Assembly: GCF_000797465.1 (NCBI RefSeq)
Contig: NZ_JSWG01000009.1
Span: 372,001 to 436,000, forward strand
Direction of reading: 5' to 3'
Length of the DNA stretch: 64,000 nt
Source: Psychroserpens jangbogonensis
GTDB taxonomy: Bacteria > Bacteroidota > Bacteroidia > Flavobacteriales > Flavobacteriaceae
Part shown: piece by piece, positions 27,370-35,813 of the stretch
Position numbering within the stretch: the first letter of the stretch is position 1
How the letters are laid out: each line of letters starts with the position of its first letter
The notes under the pieces: generated by a model
What the model saw: the letters and a program-made list of their open reading frames with translations, nothing else
Told to the model about the DNA's origin: nothing
Databases searched by the model: none
Program-made: the position numbers and the translations under genes

Positions 27370-28233
27370 CTAAAAACTCTTATTTGTTCTAGAAATAGCT
27401 TGTTCGTTTTTCCAGTCTATCCATTTTTGGCCTTTGATTTTTCTCATTAGATTATCAAAATGACGCATGAATAGAACATTGTAAACTGCCTTTCCTAAAT
27501 TTTTTGGACGCCTTGCAATAGCACGTAAACTCATTGAAAAACCTGGAGTTAAGTATTTCATATAATGCCAATAACCTTCAGGCATATATAATACTTCGCC
27601 ATGATTTAATTTACACTGCCATCCTTTAGCATGTTTTAGTGCTGGCCACTTCGTGAAATCTGGATTTAAAAAATCGATATCTTCTCTTGTGATTAAGGAG
27701 TGTGGAATTTTATATAAATAGTCATTTTGCTTTTGATCAAACAAAACACACAATTTTTCTCCCTCAAAATGAAAATGAAAGATGTTAGCAAAATCTATGT
27801 CATAATGCATAAACGTGTGTGAATTTTGACCACCAAAAAACAGCATTGGCAGGCTCTTCATTAGTTTTAAACCAAAATCCGGATATTTAAAATCATGTTG
27901 TAATTGAGGAATTTCCTTTAAGATATTCCAAAGAAATATACGATACTTTGTCGGTTCATTTTTGAGAAGATCAACGTATTCACTCATTTTCATTTGAGCA
28001 TGTGGATCGTTAAAACCGTCCTTATAATCAACATGTCTGTCATCATATAAAGGCACAGTTTTGTCACCAGCAATTTCTTTTATATAGTCAAGACTCCATT
28101 TATTGTAAGCGGGCCAATCTTCAATATAACGTTCGATTACCACAGGTTTTTGTGGTTTAAGATAGTTTGTTATAAATTCCTCTTTGGAGATGTTTTTCAC
28201 ACGAGGAATGTCTTGAAGATTCAGTGTTGACAT
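27370..28233 (-). CDS. Cupin-like JmjC-type Fe(II)/2-oxoglutarate oxygenase
   Basis: The 287-residue protein has the cupin-8/JmjC architecture. Metal ligands are visible as HYD at residues 143-145 (His143, Asp145) and the distal His223 in GYWHYMKYL, preceded by HGEVLYMPEG. Lys and Tyr residues in LCVLFDQ...YLYKIPHS are placed as in 2-oxoglutarate-binding family members. Such enzymes hydroxylate proteins, for example ribosomal proteins or small-molecule substrates; the substrate here is unknown. A C-terminal helical tail of about 45 residues is basic. It is transcribed from its own TAACTTTG box 17 nt upstream. Confidence 0.85.
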   Translation of the reverse strand: MSTLNLQDIPRVKNISKEEFITNYLKPQKPVVIERYIEDWPAYNKWSLDYIKEIAGDKTVPLYDDRHVDYKDGFNDPHAQMKMSEYVDLLKNEPTKYRIFLWNILKEIPQLQHDFKYPDFGLKLMKSLPMLFFGGQNSHTFMHYDIDFANIFHFHFEGEKLCVLFDQKQNDYLYKIPHSLITREDIDFLNPDFTKWPALKHAKGWQCKLNHGEVLYMPEGYWHYMKYLTPGFSMSLRAIARRPKNLGKAVYNVLFMRHFDNLMRKIKGQKWIDWKNEQAISRTNKSF

Positions 28234-28250
28234 CAGAAAATGATAATGTT

Positions 28251-28258
28251 CAAAGTTA
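28251..28258 (-). promoter_or_regulatory. -7 box for the cupin-like oxygenase (TAACTTTG)
   Basis: Exact TAnnTTTG on the minus strand, 17 nt before the ATG at 28233. Confidence 0.55.
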
Positions 28259-28336
28259 AGAAAACGTTACGAAACGAAATAAATTGTTTGTTAAAGTTTA
28301 GTTTTCCAATAATGAAATTGATTAGTTTTAAATTGG

Positions 28337-28654
28337 TTAATTGTCTTTTTTAATTTTGTATTTGCGCGAATTTGAAACAATCAATAGGTAAGGTAAACCA
28401 ATTATAAGTGCTCCGAAAAGCACATAAGTTTCAATTTCAGGGTATTCAGTCCATTTGGAAATGAGATAACCTAAAATCATAATAAAAGACATTCCAAACA
28501 TTGTATTTCTAAAGACGCTAGCTATTCCGTCAATGTCATATTGCTTCTGTTCTTTTTCTGACATAGTATTATAACCTGCTATCAAAAAATACATCTTACC
28601 ATATTTTATTGCTATACCTAGTATGATAAGGATAATGGAGACAACAATTATCAT
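28337..28654 (-). CDS. DUF3784 small membrane protein
   Basis: A 105-residue protein with three hydrophobic segments (residues 1-18, about 50-68 and 75-92) and the DUF3784 signature AGYNTMSEKEQKQYD after the first helix. It begins 2 nt after the bioB stop on the same strand, so it is probably the last gene of the biotin transcript. Function of the family is unknown, and nothing in the sequence links it to biotin. Confidence 0.8.
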   Translation of the reverse strand: MIIVVSIILIILGIAIKYGKMYFLIAGYNTMSEKEQKQYDIDGIASVFRNTMFGMSFIMILGYLISKWTEYPEIETYVLFGALIIGLPYLLIVSNSRKYKIKKDN

Positions 28655-28656
28655 AA

Positions 28657-29751
28657 TTACTTAAGAGCTTTCGCTTTTTGCTTTGCATCTAAATTACGTT
28701 CAATAGTATGCTCTGGTCTCGACCATTTTGGTTTTTCACCTAATGGTTCATATTGAGAATCTTTAGCTTCTACTGTTTCTGGTTGCATTTTTTTAATGAA
28801 TGGTTTTTGTGGATTTAAACCTAGAAGTTTAAACATTTCCATGTCTTCATTTACATCAGGATTTGGTGTTGTTAGTAGTTTGTCACCAGCAAAAATAGAA
28901 TTTGCTCCAGCAAAGAAACACATAGCTTGACCTTCTCTAGTCATTTCAGTTCTTCCAGCACTAAGTCGTACTTGAGTTTCTGGCATCACTATTCTTGTTG
29001 TGGCAACCATTCTTACCATATCCCAAATAGAAACTGGTTTTTCTTCTTCTAAAGGTGTGCCTTCAACTGCCACTAAAGCATTGATTGGAACTGACTCTGG
29101 TTGTGGGTTTAAAGTTGAAAGAGCTACTAACATTCCAGCTCTATCTTCAATTTTTTCTCCCATGCCAATAATACCACCAGAGCAAACCGTTACGTTGGTT
29201 TTACGAACATTATCAATAGTCTCTAAACGGTCTTCATAACCACGTGTGGAAATAACTTCTTTATAATATTCTTCGGAAGAATCTAAGTTGTGATTATAAG
29301 CATATAAACCAGCTTCGGCAAGACGCTGTGCCTGGTTTTCGGTAATCATGCCTAAAGTACAGCATACTTCCATGTCTAGTTTATTGATGGTTCTTACCAT
29401 TTCTAAAACTTGATCAAATTCTTCACCATCTTTTACATTTCTCCATGCGGCTCCCATACAAACTCGAGAACTTCCTGAAGATTTTGCTCTTAAGGCTTGA
29501 GCTTTCACATGTTGAACTGTCATAAGATCATTACCTTCAATATCTGTGTGATACCTTGCAGCTTGCGGGCAATAACCACAGTCTTCAGGACAACCACCAG
29601 TTTTAATTGACAATAATGTTGATACCTGAACTGTATTGGGATCATGATGCTTACGATGTAAGGTTGCAGCATCATATAATAGTTCCATTAAAGGGGTATT
29701 GTATATCTCTAGAATTTCTTCTTTAGTCCAATTGTGTCGTGTTTCGCTCAT
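28657..29751 (-). CDS. bioB: Biotin synthase
   Basis: BioB is a radical SAM enzyme that inserts sulfur into dethiobiotin. The 364-residue protein has the CxxxCxxC cluster motif in TGGCPEDCGYCPQ (Cys54, Cys58, Cys61) for the SAM-bound 4Fe-4S centre. Residues for the auxiliary 2Fe-2S cluster are present (for example SSRVCMGAAWR and the EVCCTLGM strand), as is the RLSAGR Arg that ligates it. It carries a C-terminal extension rich in charged residues (about 40 residues), common in Bacteroidota. It is preceded by 74 nt of non-coding DNA with a -7 box very close to the ATG. Confidence 0.97.
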   Translation of the reverse strand: MSETRHNWTKEEILEIYNTPLMELLYDAATLHRKHHDPNTVQVSTLLSIKTGGCPEDCGYCPQAARYHTDIEGNDLMTVQHVKAQALRAKSSGSSRVCMGAAWRNVKDGEEFDQVLEMVRTINKLDMEVCCTLGMITENQAQRLAEAGLYAYNHNLDSSEEYYKEVISTRGYEDRLETIDNVRKTNVTVCSGGIIGMGEKIEDRAGMLVALSTLNPQPESVPINALVAVEGTPLEEEKPVSIWDMVRMVATTRIVMPETQVRLSAGRTEMTREGQAMCFFAGANSIFAGDKLLTTPNPDVNEDMEMFKLLGLNPQKPFIKKMQPETVEAKDSQYEPLGEKPKWSRPEHTIERNLDAKQKAKALK

Positions 29752-29755
29752 AGGT

Positions 29756-29763
29756 CAAAAATA
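29756..29763 (-). promoter_or_regulatory. bioB-proximal -7 box (TATTTTTG)
   Basis: Exact TAnnTTTG on the minus strand, 4 nt before the bioB ATG. It would allow an internal, leaderless bioB transcript inside the biotin operon. Confidence 0.4.
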
Positions 29764-29825
29764 AAATATTAAATAAAGATATTATATAAACTAGGTTTTA
29801 AATATGAATTGTTTTTTAACAATTT

Positions 29826-30968
29826 TTACTTAGATAGAATTATGCTCACAGCATTTCCTCCAAATCCAACTGCATTTACCATGACTTTGTTTATTTGTTT
29901 AGGAACTTTTGCTTCTAAATACGGAATTGCAATAAATTCTTGATGTTGTATCATTAGTATAGCCATTTCAATATTTGACATACCAGAAGCTCCTAGACTA
30001 TGACCAATTTTCCATTTGTTATTTGTAAGCGCAGGCATATTAGTCTTAAAAACGGATTTAACCGCATTTATTTCAGCTTGATCTCCTTTTATCGTTCCAG
30101 GAGTATGTGTGACTATAATATCGATGTCTTTTGGTTTTAATTTTCCTAAAGCCATAGTCATAGAACGCTGAAAACAAATAGCATTTGTAGATAGAGAAGC
30201 ATTATGTTCTAAAATTTCAGTAGCATAACCGATACCAATTATTTTCGCTAACGCATTTGGTTGTTCTCCAGATTCTAAACACGCCATTGCTGCTCCTTCA
30301 CCTAGAATCATGGAGTTTTCAGTTTTGTTGAGGTTTAGTGACTGATTTGGATATTTGGTTTTTGTTGCTTGAGCATAAATTTTTAAGGCTTGCATTTGTG
30401 CAATAGTAAATGTAGTAAGAGGCGCTTCACTTCCTCCAACTAGAAATTTATCACACATTCCAGAGTTAATCCAAGCAATACCATTAAGCATAGCATGCAA
30501 GGCAGAAGAACAGGTTATAGAATGAGATATTTCTGGTCCTTTAGTTTGTAAATCATGAGCGACCCAAGAAGAGATGTTTCCTAAAGTGGTTGTAGGAGAG
30601 GTTAAGGTTTCTGCTTTATTGTTTTCAAGAAATTTTTTGTGGTATTGTTCAAAAAGTGCTGTTGCTCCTCTTGAAGATCCAATATTTATTCCGAAGTTGT
30701 CCGAAGTATCCCAATTTGCGTTTTTAACGGCTTGTCTAGAGCTGTAAATTGCATAAAGAACAGATTCGTCGAGTCTTTTATATTTTGTATTAGATTGTCT
30801 TAAATGATCAATTTCGTTTTTTAATTCGGAAGACATTTTTGCAACCCAATTTCCATCTTTATTTGTGAAAAAGTGTTGATCATTTTTATAGTTATTCCAT
30901 ATGTCTTCAGGAGTTTTACCTAAAGGAGAAATAGAAGAAATAGATGTTATTGAAATGGGTTTTTGCAA
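29826..30968 (-). CDS. Beta-ketoacyl-ACP synthase-like condensing enzyme in the biotin operon
   Basis: The 380-residue protein belongs to the KAS I/II (FabB/FabF) family of thiolase-fold condensing enzymes. All catalytic residues are present: Cys153 in SITCSSAL, His288 in THTPGT (family consensus THGTGT), Lys320 and His323 in KIGHSLGASG, and the C-terminal GFGGNAV loop. At 380 residues it is shorter than FabF (about 410). Placed between bioA and bioB, it most likely works in pimeloyl-thioester formation, for example elongating a dicarboxylic acyl-ACP. That role is inferred from context only. It starts 24 nt after the bioA stop. Confidence 0.85.
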   Translation of the reverse strand: MQKPISITSISSISPLGKTPEDIWNNYKNDQHFFTNKDGNWVAKMSSELKNEIDHLRQSNTKYKRLDESVLYAIYSSRQAVKNANWDTSDNFGINIGSSRGATALFEQYHKKFLENNKAETLTSPTTTLGNISSWVAHDLQTKGPEISHSITCSSALHAMLNGIAWINSGMCDKFLVGGSEAPLTTFTIAQMQALKIYAQATKTKYPNQSLNLNKTENSMILGEGAAMACLESGEQPNALAKIIGIGYATEILEHNASLSTNAICFQRSMTMALGKLKPKDIDIIVTHTPGTIKGDQAEINAVKSVFKTNMPALTNNKWKIGHSLGASGMSNIEMAILMIQHQEFIAIPYLEAKVPKQINKVMVNAVGFGGNAVSIILSK

Positions 30969-30992
30969 GTGTCTAGTTTTATAATTGCAAAG

Positions 30993-32258
30993 CTAAACTA
31001 TTTCTAAAGCATCTTCAATAACTTGATACACCTTTTGTAATTGTTCTTCTGAAATAACATAAGGTGCTTGAATATAAATTGTGTTTCCTAAGGGTCTTAA
31101 GAATATTCCATTTTTCATAAAGAACTGAAAGAGTTTGTCGCGCAAATCGCCATAGCGTTCCATTTCGATATTTAAATCTAAAGCGAAAATAATTCCGGTT
31201 TGACGAATTGAAGCTACTTTGGGATGGTTTTTAATATGTTCACCAAACTGTTGATGAGAAGTAATAATTCGTTTTATGCAATCTTGAATGTCATCAGAAT
31301 TCAGTAATTCAATTCCGGCTAAAGCAGCAGTACAAGATAATGGATTTGCAGAATAGGTATGACCATGGAACAATCCTTTACTCATATCATCACTATAAAA
31401 AGCATCATAGATATTTTGGGAACAACTTGTAATTGCCATTGGCAACAAACCTCCAGTTAAGGCTTTACTTAAACAGATGATATCTGGTTTGTTTTCTATA
31501 TGATCGGAAGCAAAAGATCTTCCGGTTTTACCAAACCCTGTCATTACTTCATCGGCAACTGTTATGATCTGATGTATTTTACAGAAGTTCAATATTTCAT
31601 TTAAACCTTCCGCATTATGCATTTTCATAGCAGCAGCTCCTTGCACTAAGGGTTCGTATACAAAACCTGCAATTTCATGTTTAGAGACTAATTCTTCTAG
31701 TTGGTTTAAAATAATGTCATGATTCTCTCCACTAGGTGTTGGAATGCGTTTAACCTCCAAAAAGAAATCTTCAAAAGGACCATTATAAATTGATAATCCT
31801 GAAACACTCATTGCTCCAAAGGTATCACCATGAAAACTATCTTCGAAAGCAATTAATACTTTGCGTTTTTCACCACGATTGAAATGATATTGTAATGCCA
31901 TCTTAATACCAATTTCCACAGAAGTAGAGCCATTGTCACTAAAAAAGAGTTTGTTTTGATTTTCTGGAAGTATATCAATTAAAGCTTCTGAAAGCTTAAC
32001 GGCTGGCTCATGCGTAAACCCACTAAAAACAACTTGATCTAAAACTTGCATTTGACTAGAAACCTTCTGGGTTATATATGGATTACAATGTCCATACATA
32101 CATGTATACCAAGACGCAATTGCATCAATATATTCATTACCATCTTCGTCAAATAGAATACATCCTTTCGCTTTAGTGATTGCAATTGTTTCAGGATGCA
32201 ATTTGTGTTGCGTTAATGGATGCCAAATGTGTTTTTTATCTCTTTGTTTTAAGCTCAT
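30993..32258 (-). CDS. bioA: Adenosylmethionine-8-amino-7-oxononanoate aminotransferase
   Basis: BioA makes 7,8-diaminopelargonate (DAPA) from KAPA, with SAM as usual amino donor and PLP cofactor. The 421-residue protein has the class III aminotransferase features: HPLTQHKLHPE near the N-terminus, FFSDNGSTSVEIGIKMA, the PLP-contacting AFEDSFHGDTFGAMS, the VADEVMTGFGKTG strand with its Asp, and the Schiff-base Lys in LSKALTGG. Its start overlaps the bioD stop by 4 nt, which suggests translational coupling. Confidence 0.96.
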   Translation of the reverse strand: MSLKQRDKKHIWHPLTQHKLHPETIAITKAKGCILFDEDGNEYIDAIASWYTCMYGHCNPYITQKVSSQMQVLDQVVFSGFTHEPAVKLSEALIDILPENQNKLFFSDNGSTSVEIGIKMALQYHFNRGEKRKVLIAFEDSFHGDTFGAMSVSGLSIYNGPFEDFFLEVKRIPTPSGENHDIILNQLEELVSKHEIAGFVYEPLVQGAAAMKMHNAEGLNEILNFCKIHQIITVADEVMTGFGKTGRSFASDHIENKPDIICLSKALTGGLLPMAITSCSQNIYDAFYSDDMSKGLFHGHTYSANPLSCTAALAGIELLNSDDIQDCIKRIITSHQQFGEHIKNHPKVASIRQTGIIFALDLNIEMERYGDLRDKLFQFFMKNGIFLRPLGNTIYIQAPYVISEEQLQKVYQVIEDALEIV

Positions 32259-32863
32259 AGATTATCTCTAAATTCTTCTGCGTATGCTTTCACCACATTT
32301 TTGTCAAAATAAGGTTCTTCTTCAATGCGACCAATCACGTTTACAGTAGTCATTTTTATTATGATATCTTCTGTTGTTTTATGTTCAATACCACTGAAAA
32401 TAACAGATACATCAAACCCTTTGTCCTTTAGTAAATTTATAGTTAAAAGTGAATGGTTAATACTTCCTAAATAATGTCTTGAAACCACAACAACCTTATA
32501 ATTTGGTTTGATTAGATCTAAAATTGTATTATTTTCATTTATAGGAACTAATAATCCTCCAGCACCTTCAATTACTAAATCGTTCTTAGTCTTAGGTGGT
32601 TTTATATGTTTAAGTTCTATAGAAACACCTTCCACATCTGCTGCAGCATGCGGACTCATGGGAGTTTTTAAAGTGTAACTGTTTTTGTGAAATTTTGATA
32701 GTTTATTTGATATTAGTTGTTGAACCTTTTTAGTGTCGCAATGTTCTAATTCACCTGCTTGAATAGGTTTCCAGTAATCTGCTTCGAGAGCTTCAGTAAC
32801 AATAGCAGAAGCCACAGTTTTCCCAACATCAGTTCCTATACCTGTAATGAAATATGTGCTCAT
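32255..32863 (-). CDS. bioD: Dethiobiotin synthetase
   Basis: BioD closes the ureido ring of dethiobiotin using CO2 and ATP. The 202-residue protein has the P-loop ITGIGTDVGKTVAS at about residues 6-19, the Lys-containing KPIQAG substrate strand, SPHAAADVEG and the VIEGAGGLLVPI motif. Its length is slightly below E. coli BioD. It is tightly packed: 1-nt overlap with the DUF2007 gene upstream and 4-nt overlap with bioA downstream. Confidence 0.96.
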   Translation of the reverse strand: MSTYFITGIGTDVGKTVASAIVTEALEADYWKPIQAGELEHCDTKKVQQLISNKLSKFHKNSYTLKTPMSPHAAADVEGVSIELKHIKPPKTKNDLVIEGAGGLLVPINENNTILDLIKPNYKVVVVSRHYLGSINHSLLTINLLKDKGFDVSVIFSGIEHKTTEDIIIKMTTVNVIGRIEEEPYFDKNVVKAYAEEFRDNL

Positions 32864-33240
32864 TAAAAAATGGTTTTACAATCGTTACAAATGTGTTTTG
32901 TCTTTTCAAAAAAAGGGAAGAGCATATAAAACAAATTCTTCCGTTCTAAAGGTGCTATCAAAGTATGATTAGAATTGCACGATGGACAATGAATAGCATT
33001 TCCGTCGTCATCTAGTTCATATGGTCTTATATCATTAAAAATTTTTAATGCATTTTCAAAATCATTATTCAATACTAAAAGTTTCACTCCTCCAATGGCT
33101 TGACTTATTAAAGGGTCAGAATCTACAGTTTTTTCATCCAATAACATGACCGAAATCCCTTCGTCTTCAAGTTTAGATTTTGTGATTTGAGCTTCTGTCG
33201 AATAAGGAAACGTAGTAAGAATTGTATAATTATCTATCAT
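32863..33240 (-). CDS. DUF2007-type protein with C-terminal zinc ribbon
   Basis: A 125-residue protein. Residues 1-75 match DUF2007 (YTILTTFPYSTEAQITKSKLEDEGI... and VKLLVLNNDFENALKIF), a small alpha-beta domain thought to be signal-transducing. Residues about 85-125 carry two CxxC knuckles (CPSCNS and CNDC) that make a zinc ribbon. It has no signal peptide. It sits between bioF and bioD in the biotin operon and shares a stop/start base with bioD. A regulatory or scaffolding role in biotin synthesis would be a guess. Confidence 0.8.
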   Translation of the reverse strand: MIDNYTILTTFPYSTEAQITKSKLEDEGISVMLLDEKTVDSDPLISQAIGGVKLLVLNNDFENALKIFNDIRPYELDDDGNAIHCPSCNSNHTLIAPLERKNLFYMLFPFFEKTKHICNDCKTIF

Positions 33241-33255
33241 AAAGATGAATTGATT

Positions 33256-34401
33256 TTAAACAAAAGTAGCAAGTAACTCTAAGACTTTTGTCATTTCTTC
33301 AGAAGAATTATAACTGTGTAAACACAAACGCAACCGTTCTTTTCCTTTGGCAACCGTTGGAGATAAGATGGCTTTTACATCAAAACCATGATTTTGAAGT
33401 TCTTGAGCAATACGTTTAACATTTTCATTTCCTGAAATCACAGAGCAATGTATTGCAGAATGACTTTCGATAAATAGCTCTTGTAGTCTGAGTCGTTCTA
33501 TTTCTGAATTAAAGAATGTAATATTACTTTGAAGTGTTTTTATGTGAGCTGTTATGTTATCATTCTGATTGACAAGTTCATCATATGAGGTTTTAATTGT
33601 TGCCAAACTATGAGGAGGAAGTGCAGTGGTATAAATAAATGGTCTTGAAAAATTGATGAGGTAATTTTTGAGGTCTTTACTGCATAAAATAGCAGCACCA
33701 TGAGCGCCTAACGCTTTTCCAAAAGTAATAATCCTTGCAAAAACAGAATCTTCGAGTTGTAGATGACTTATAAGACCATTGCCATTTTCTCCAAAGACAC
33801 CAACAGCATGAGCTTCATCGATAATAAGATTGGCATTATGTTTTATAGTGATCCGCGACAATTCTGTCAAATCTGGAGAATCGCCATCCATAGAGAATAC
33901 AGATTCGGTAACGATGTAAATGTCATTTTCGTTTTGAACTTGTTTCAGTATCTCTTCCAAATGAGTCAAATCATTATGCTTAAACTTAAAGGCTTTTGCA
34001 AGACTCATTGTAATACCATCACGAATGCTGGCATGGCAATATTCGTCATAAAAAACAACATCGTTTCGTTGTGGAACACATGAGAAGAATCCTAAGTTGG
34101 CATCATAACCAGAATTGAAAATTAATGCAGTTTCAGAATTATGAAAACCACTTATTTGCTGTTCTACAATTTGATATAGTTTATGATTTCCGGATAGTAA
34201 ACGAGAACCTGTTGCTCCATTTTGGATGCTATTTTGTTCAGCTAAAACTTTAGAAGCTTTGTCAAATATGTCTTTAGCCTTTGAGAACCCCAAATAGTCA
34301 TTAGAAGAAAAATCGATAAGATGGTTTGATTTCCCTAATTGACGGAAGGCATTTTCTTGTTGTCGTTTCTCTAGTTTGTTTTTGAGTTTTTCAGGAAGCA
34401 T
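33256..34401 (-). CDS. bioF: 8-amino-7-oxononanoate synthase
   Basis: BioF condenses a pimeloyl thioester with alanine to give KAPA. The 381-residue alpha-oxoamine synthase has the SSNDYLGFS N-terminal motif, GATGSRLLSGNH, the ring-stacking His in YDEYCHASIRDG, the DEAHAVGVFG strand with the PLP-nitrogen Asp, and the Schiff-base Lys in ITFGKALGAHGA. It is nearest the start of the biotin operon, with a small membrane-protein gene 9 nt upstream. Confidence 0.95.
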   Translation of the reverse strand: MLPEKLKNKLEKRQQENAFRQLGKSNHLIDFSSNDYLGFSKAKDIFDKASKVLAEQNSIQNGATGSRLLSGNHKLYQIVEQQISGFHNSETALIFNSGYDANLGFFSCVPQRNDVVFYDEYCHASIRDGITMSLAKAFKFKHNDLTHLEEILKQVQNENDIYIVTESVFSMDGDSPDLTELSRITIKHNANLIIDEAHAVGVFGENGNGLISHLQLEDSVFARIITFGKALGAHGAAILCSKDLKNYLINFSRPFIYTTALPPHSLATIKTSYDELVNQNDNITAHIKTLQSNITFFNSEIERLRLQELFIESHSAIHCSVISGNENVKRIAQELQNHGFDVKAILSPTVAKGKERLRLCLHSYNSSEEMTKVLELLATFV

Positions 34402-34410
34402 TAATTACAA

Positions 34411-34941
34411 TTAGTCTATGTATACAATCTCACCCTTTTCTCTAAGAGCTACTTTATCTACCCATTTATAATTACCTTTTTCTGTAGCATCTACAAGATC
34501 AATTAATAATGCATCTGCAATGTGCGAAGCCACATCAAAAGCATCTTTTAAATTTGTAGTAGAGTACACGGCGAATTTTTTATTTCGATCATAAAAAACA
34601 TTCAGTATTATCACATCTCTACTGTTGGTTGTCTCGGCAGATAATGCTCTTACACTAACATCTTCTGTAGTTGCAAATACAGACACATATTCAACATTTG
34701 GTAAGGGCTTCCATGTACCTATTTTAAGTCCTAAAAAAGAATGAGTTTTTCTGTATTTTTTAGATTCTAAGTCAATTTCGGAGCCGTCCGTTCTTATTAA
34801 TAAGAATGACATTACAAAAAGAATTAACCCATTTAAAACGCTAATAAATAGAATCCCGTAGATCCCAATTAGTATTAAGGCGATACCAATTGTAATTTTC
34901 CAAAAAGGGACTATTCTGCTGTATCTAATAGTTGCATCCAT
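34411..34941 (-). CDS. Two-helix membrane protein of unknown function, first gene of the biotin operon
   Basis: A protein of about 176 residues with two adjacent transmembrane helices (roughly 12-50, ITIGIALILIGIYGILFI and the following hydrophobic stretch) and a soluble C-terminal domain of about 120 residues that looks like a small mixed alpha-beta, possibly PH-like, domain. I do not recognise a named family. A longer frame from 35010 exists, but the -7 box TATATTTG lies just ahead of the ATG at 34941. It is 9 nt upstream of bioF, so it is probably co-transcribed. Any link to biotin is unproven. Confidence 0.7.
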   Translation of the reverse strand: MDATIRYSRIVPFWKITIGIALILIGIYGILFISVLNGLILFVMSFLLIRTDGSEIDLESKKYRKTHSFLGLKIGTWKPLPNVEYVSVFATTEDVSVRALSAETTNSRDVIILNVFYDRNKKFAVYSTTNLKDAFDVASHIADALLIDLVDATEKGNYKWVDKVALREKGEIVYID

Positions 34942-34946
34942 AACTA

Positions 34947-34954
34947 CAAATATA
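34947..34954 (-). promoter_or_regulatory. Biotin operon -7 box (TATATTTG), 5 nt before the first ATG
   Basis: Exact TAnnTTTG on the minus strand, ending 5 nt before the ATG at 34941. I do not see a clear BirA-type inverted repeat around it. Confidence 0.45.
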
Positions 34955-35041
34955 GATAATGAAATATTGATTTTATAGTAATTGATTATACAATAAAAAT
35001 ATTCTTTCATTAATAAAATTATCGTTTTTCAATAATTTTTG

Positions 35042-35049
35042 TATATTTG
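35042..35049 (+). promoter_or_regulatory. -7 box for the DUF2975/HTH pair (TATATTTG)
   Basis: Exact TAnnTTTG, 21 nt before the ATG at 35071. The sequence ATCGTTTTTCAATAA (35021-35035) reappears inverted in TTATCGTTAAACAATAA further down, a possible operator for the encoded HTH protein. Confidence 0.5.
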
Positions 35050-35070
35050 TTATCGTTAAACAATAATTAA

Positions 35071-35595
35071 ATGAAAGACAATACTAACATTTTGACTATA
35101 ATTACATGGGTTGTTTTACTTTCCGCTATTTCAGTTTTACTAAATGATATGCGTGAGTTTGATTTTAATCAATTTAAAGAATTTCAAAATTGGGCTATAT
35201 CAGCAGATAAAAATGAACCTTGGTTTACATCTAAAAACGCTATTCAATGGAGTTATTATGCTATAAGTGCTGGACTCTTTTTTTGGCGAGGATATCTCAT
35301 TTATGGATTTTCATATTTCTTATCTATTCTAAAAGAAATTGAAAACGGAAATTACTTCAGTGAAAATAACATCAAATACTTTAAAAAGATTGGAAATATT
35401 TTTATTCAATATACCATTAGTGTTTTGATTTTAAGATTCCTTTTGGCTGCAATTGAAGAATCTACATTTAACTTTTTTAATGAGCTCAAAGCAGAATTCA
35501 CATTTTTGATTCCTGCAGGATTGGCGTTTTATATTCTTGCTGAAATTTTTAAACGAGGGAAGCAAGCAGAAGAGGATAACGAATTAACCATATAG
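35071..35595 (+). CDS. DUF2975 membrane protein
   Basis: A 174-residue protein with four predicted transmembrane helices and the DUF2975 pattern in its middle (YFLSILKEIENGNYFSENN followed by a helix with IGNIFIQYTI). Members are nearly always encoded next to a small Cro/C1-type HTH regulator, as here (2 nt gap to the gene at 35598). The pair resembles Bacillus YoaS/YozG. Function is unknown; a membrane sensor that controls the HTH partner is a reasonable guess. Confidence 0.85.
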   Translation: MKDNTNILTIITWVVLLSAISVLLNDMREFDFNQFKEFQNWAISADKNEPWFTSKNAIQWSYYAISAGLFFWRGYLIYGFSYFLSILKEIENGNYFSENNIKYFKKIGNIFIQYTISVLILRFLLAAIEESTFNFFNELKAEFTFLIPAGLAFYILAEIFKRGKQAEEDNELTI

Positions 35596-35597
35596 TT

Positions 35598-35813
35598 ATG
35601 CCAATAGTAGTACATCTTGATGTTATGCTTACCAAGCGGAAAATGAAAAGCAAAGAATTGGCTGAAATTATTGGTATAACCACAGCTAATCTATCTATTC
35701 TGAAATCTGGTAAAGCCAAAGCAATTCGGTTTTCAACTTTGGAGGCTATTTGTGAAGCATTAGACTGTCAACCAGCAGATATTTTAGAATATATTGAAGA
35801 CGATAAAAATTAG
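35598..35813 (+). CDS. Small Cro/C1-type HTH regulator (YozG-like)
   Basis: A 71-residue protein that is a single xre-type helix-turn-helix: DVMLTKRKMKSKELAEIIGI, TTANLSILKSGKAKAIRFSTL and a final helix with EAICEALDCQPADIL. There is no extra domain. It is translated right behind the DUF2975 gene and probably autoregulates that pair. The basic KSGKAKAIR recognition segment is typical of the YozG-like subgroup. Confidence 0.9.
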   Translation: MPIVVHLDVMLTKRKMKSKELAEIIGITTANLSILKSGKAKAIRFSTLEAICEALDCQPADILEYIEDDKN

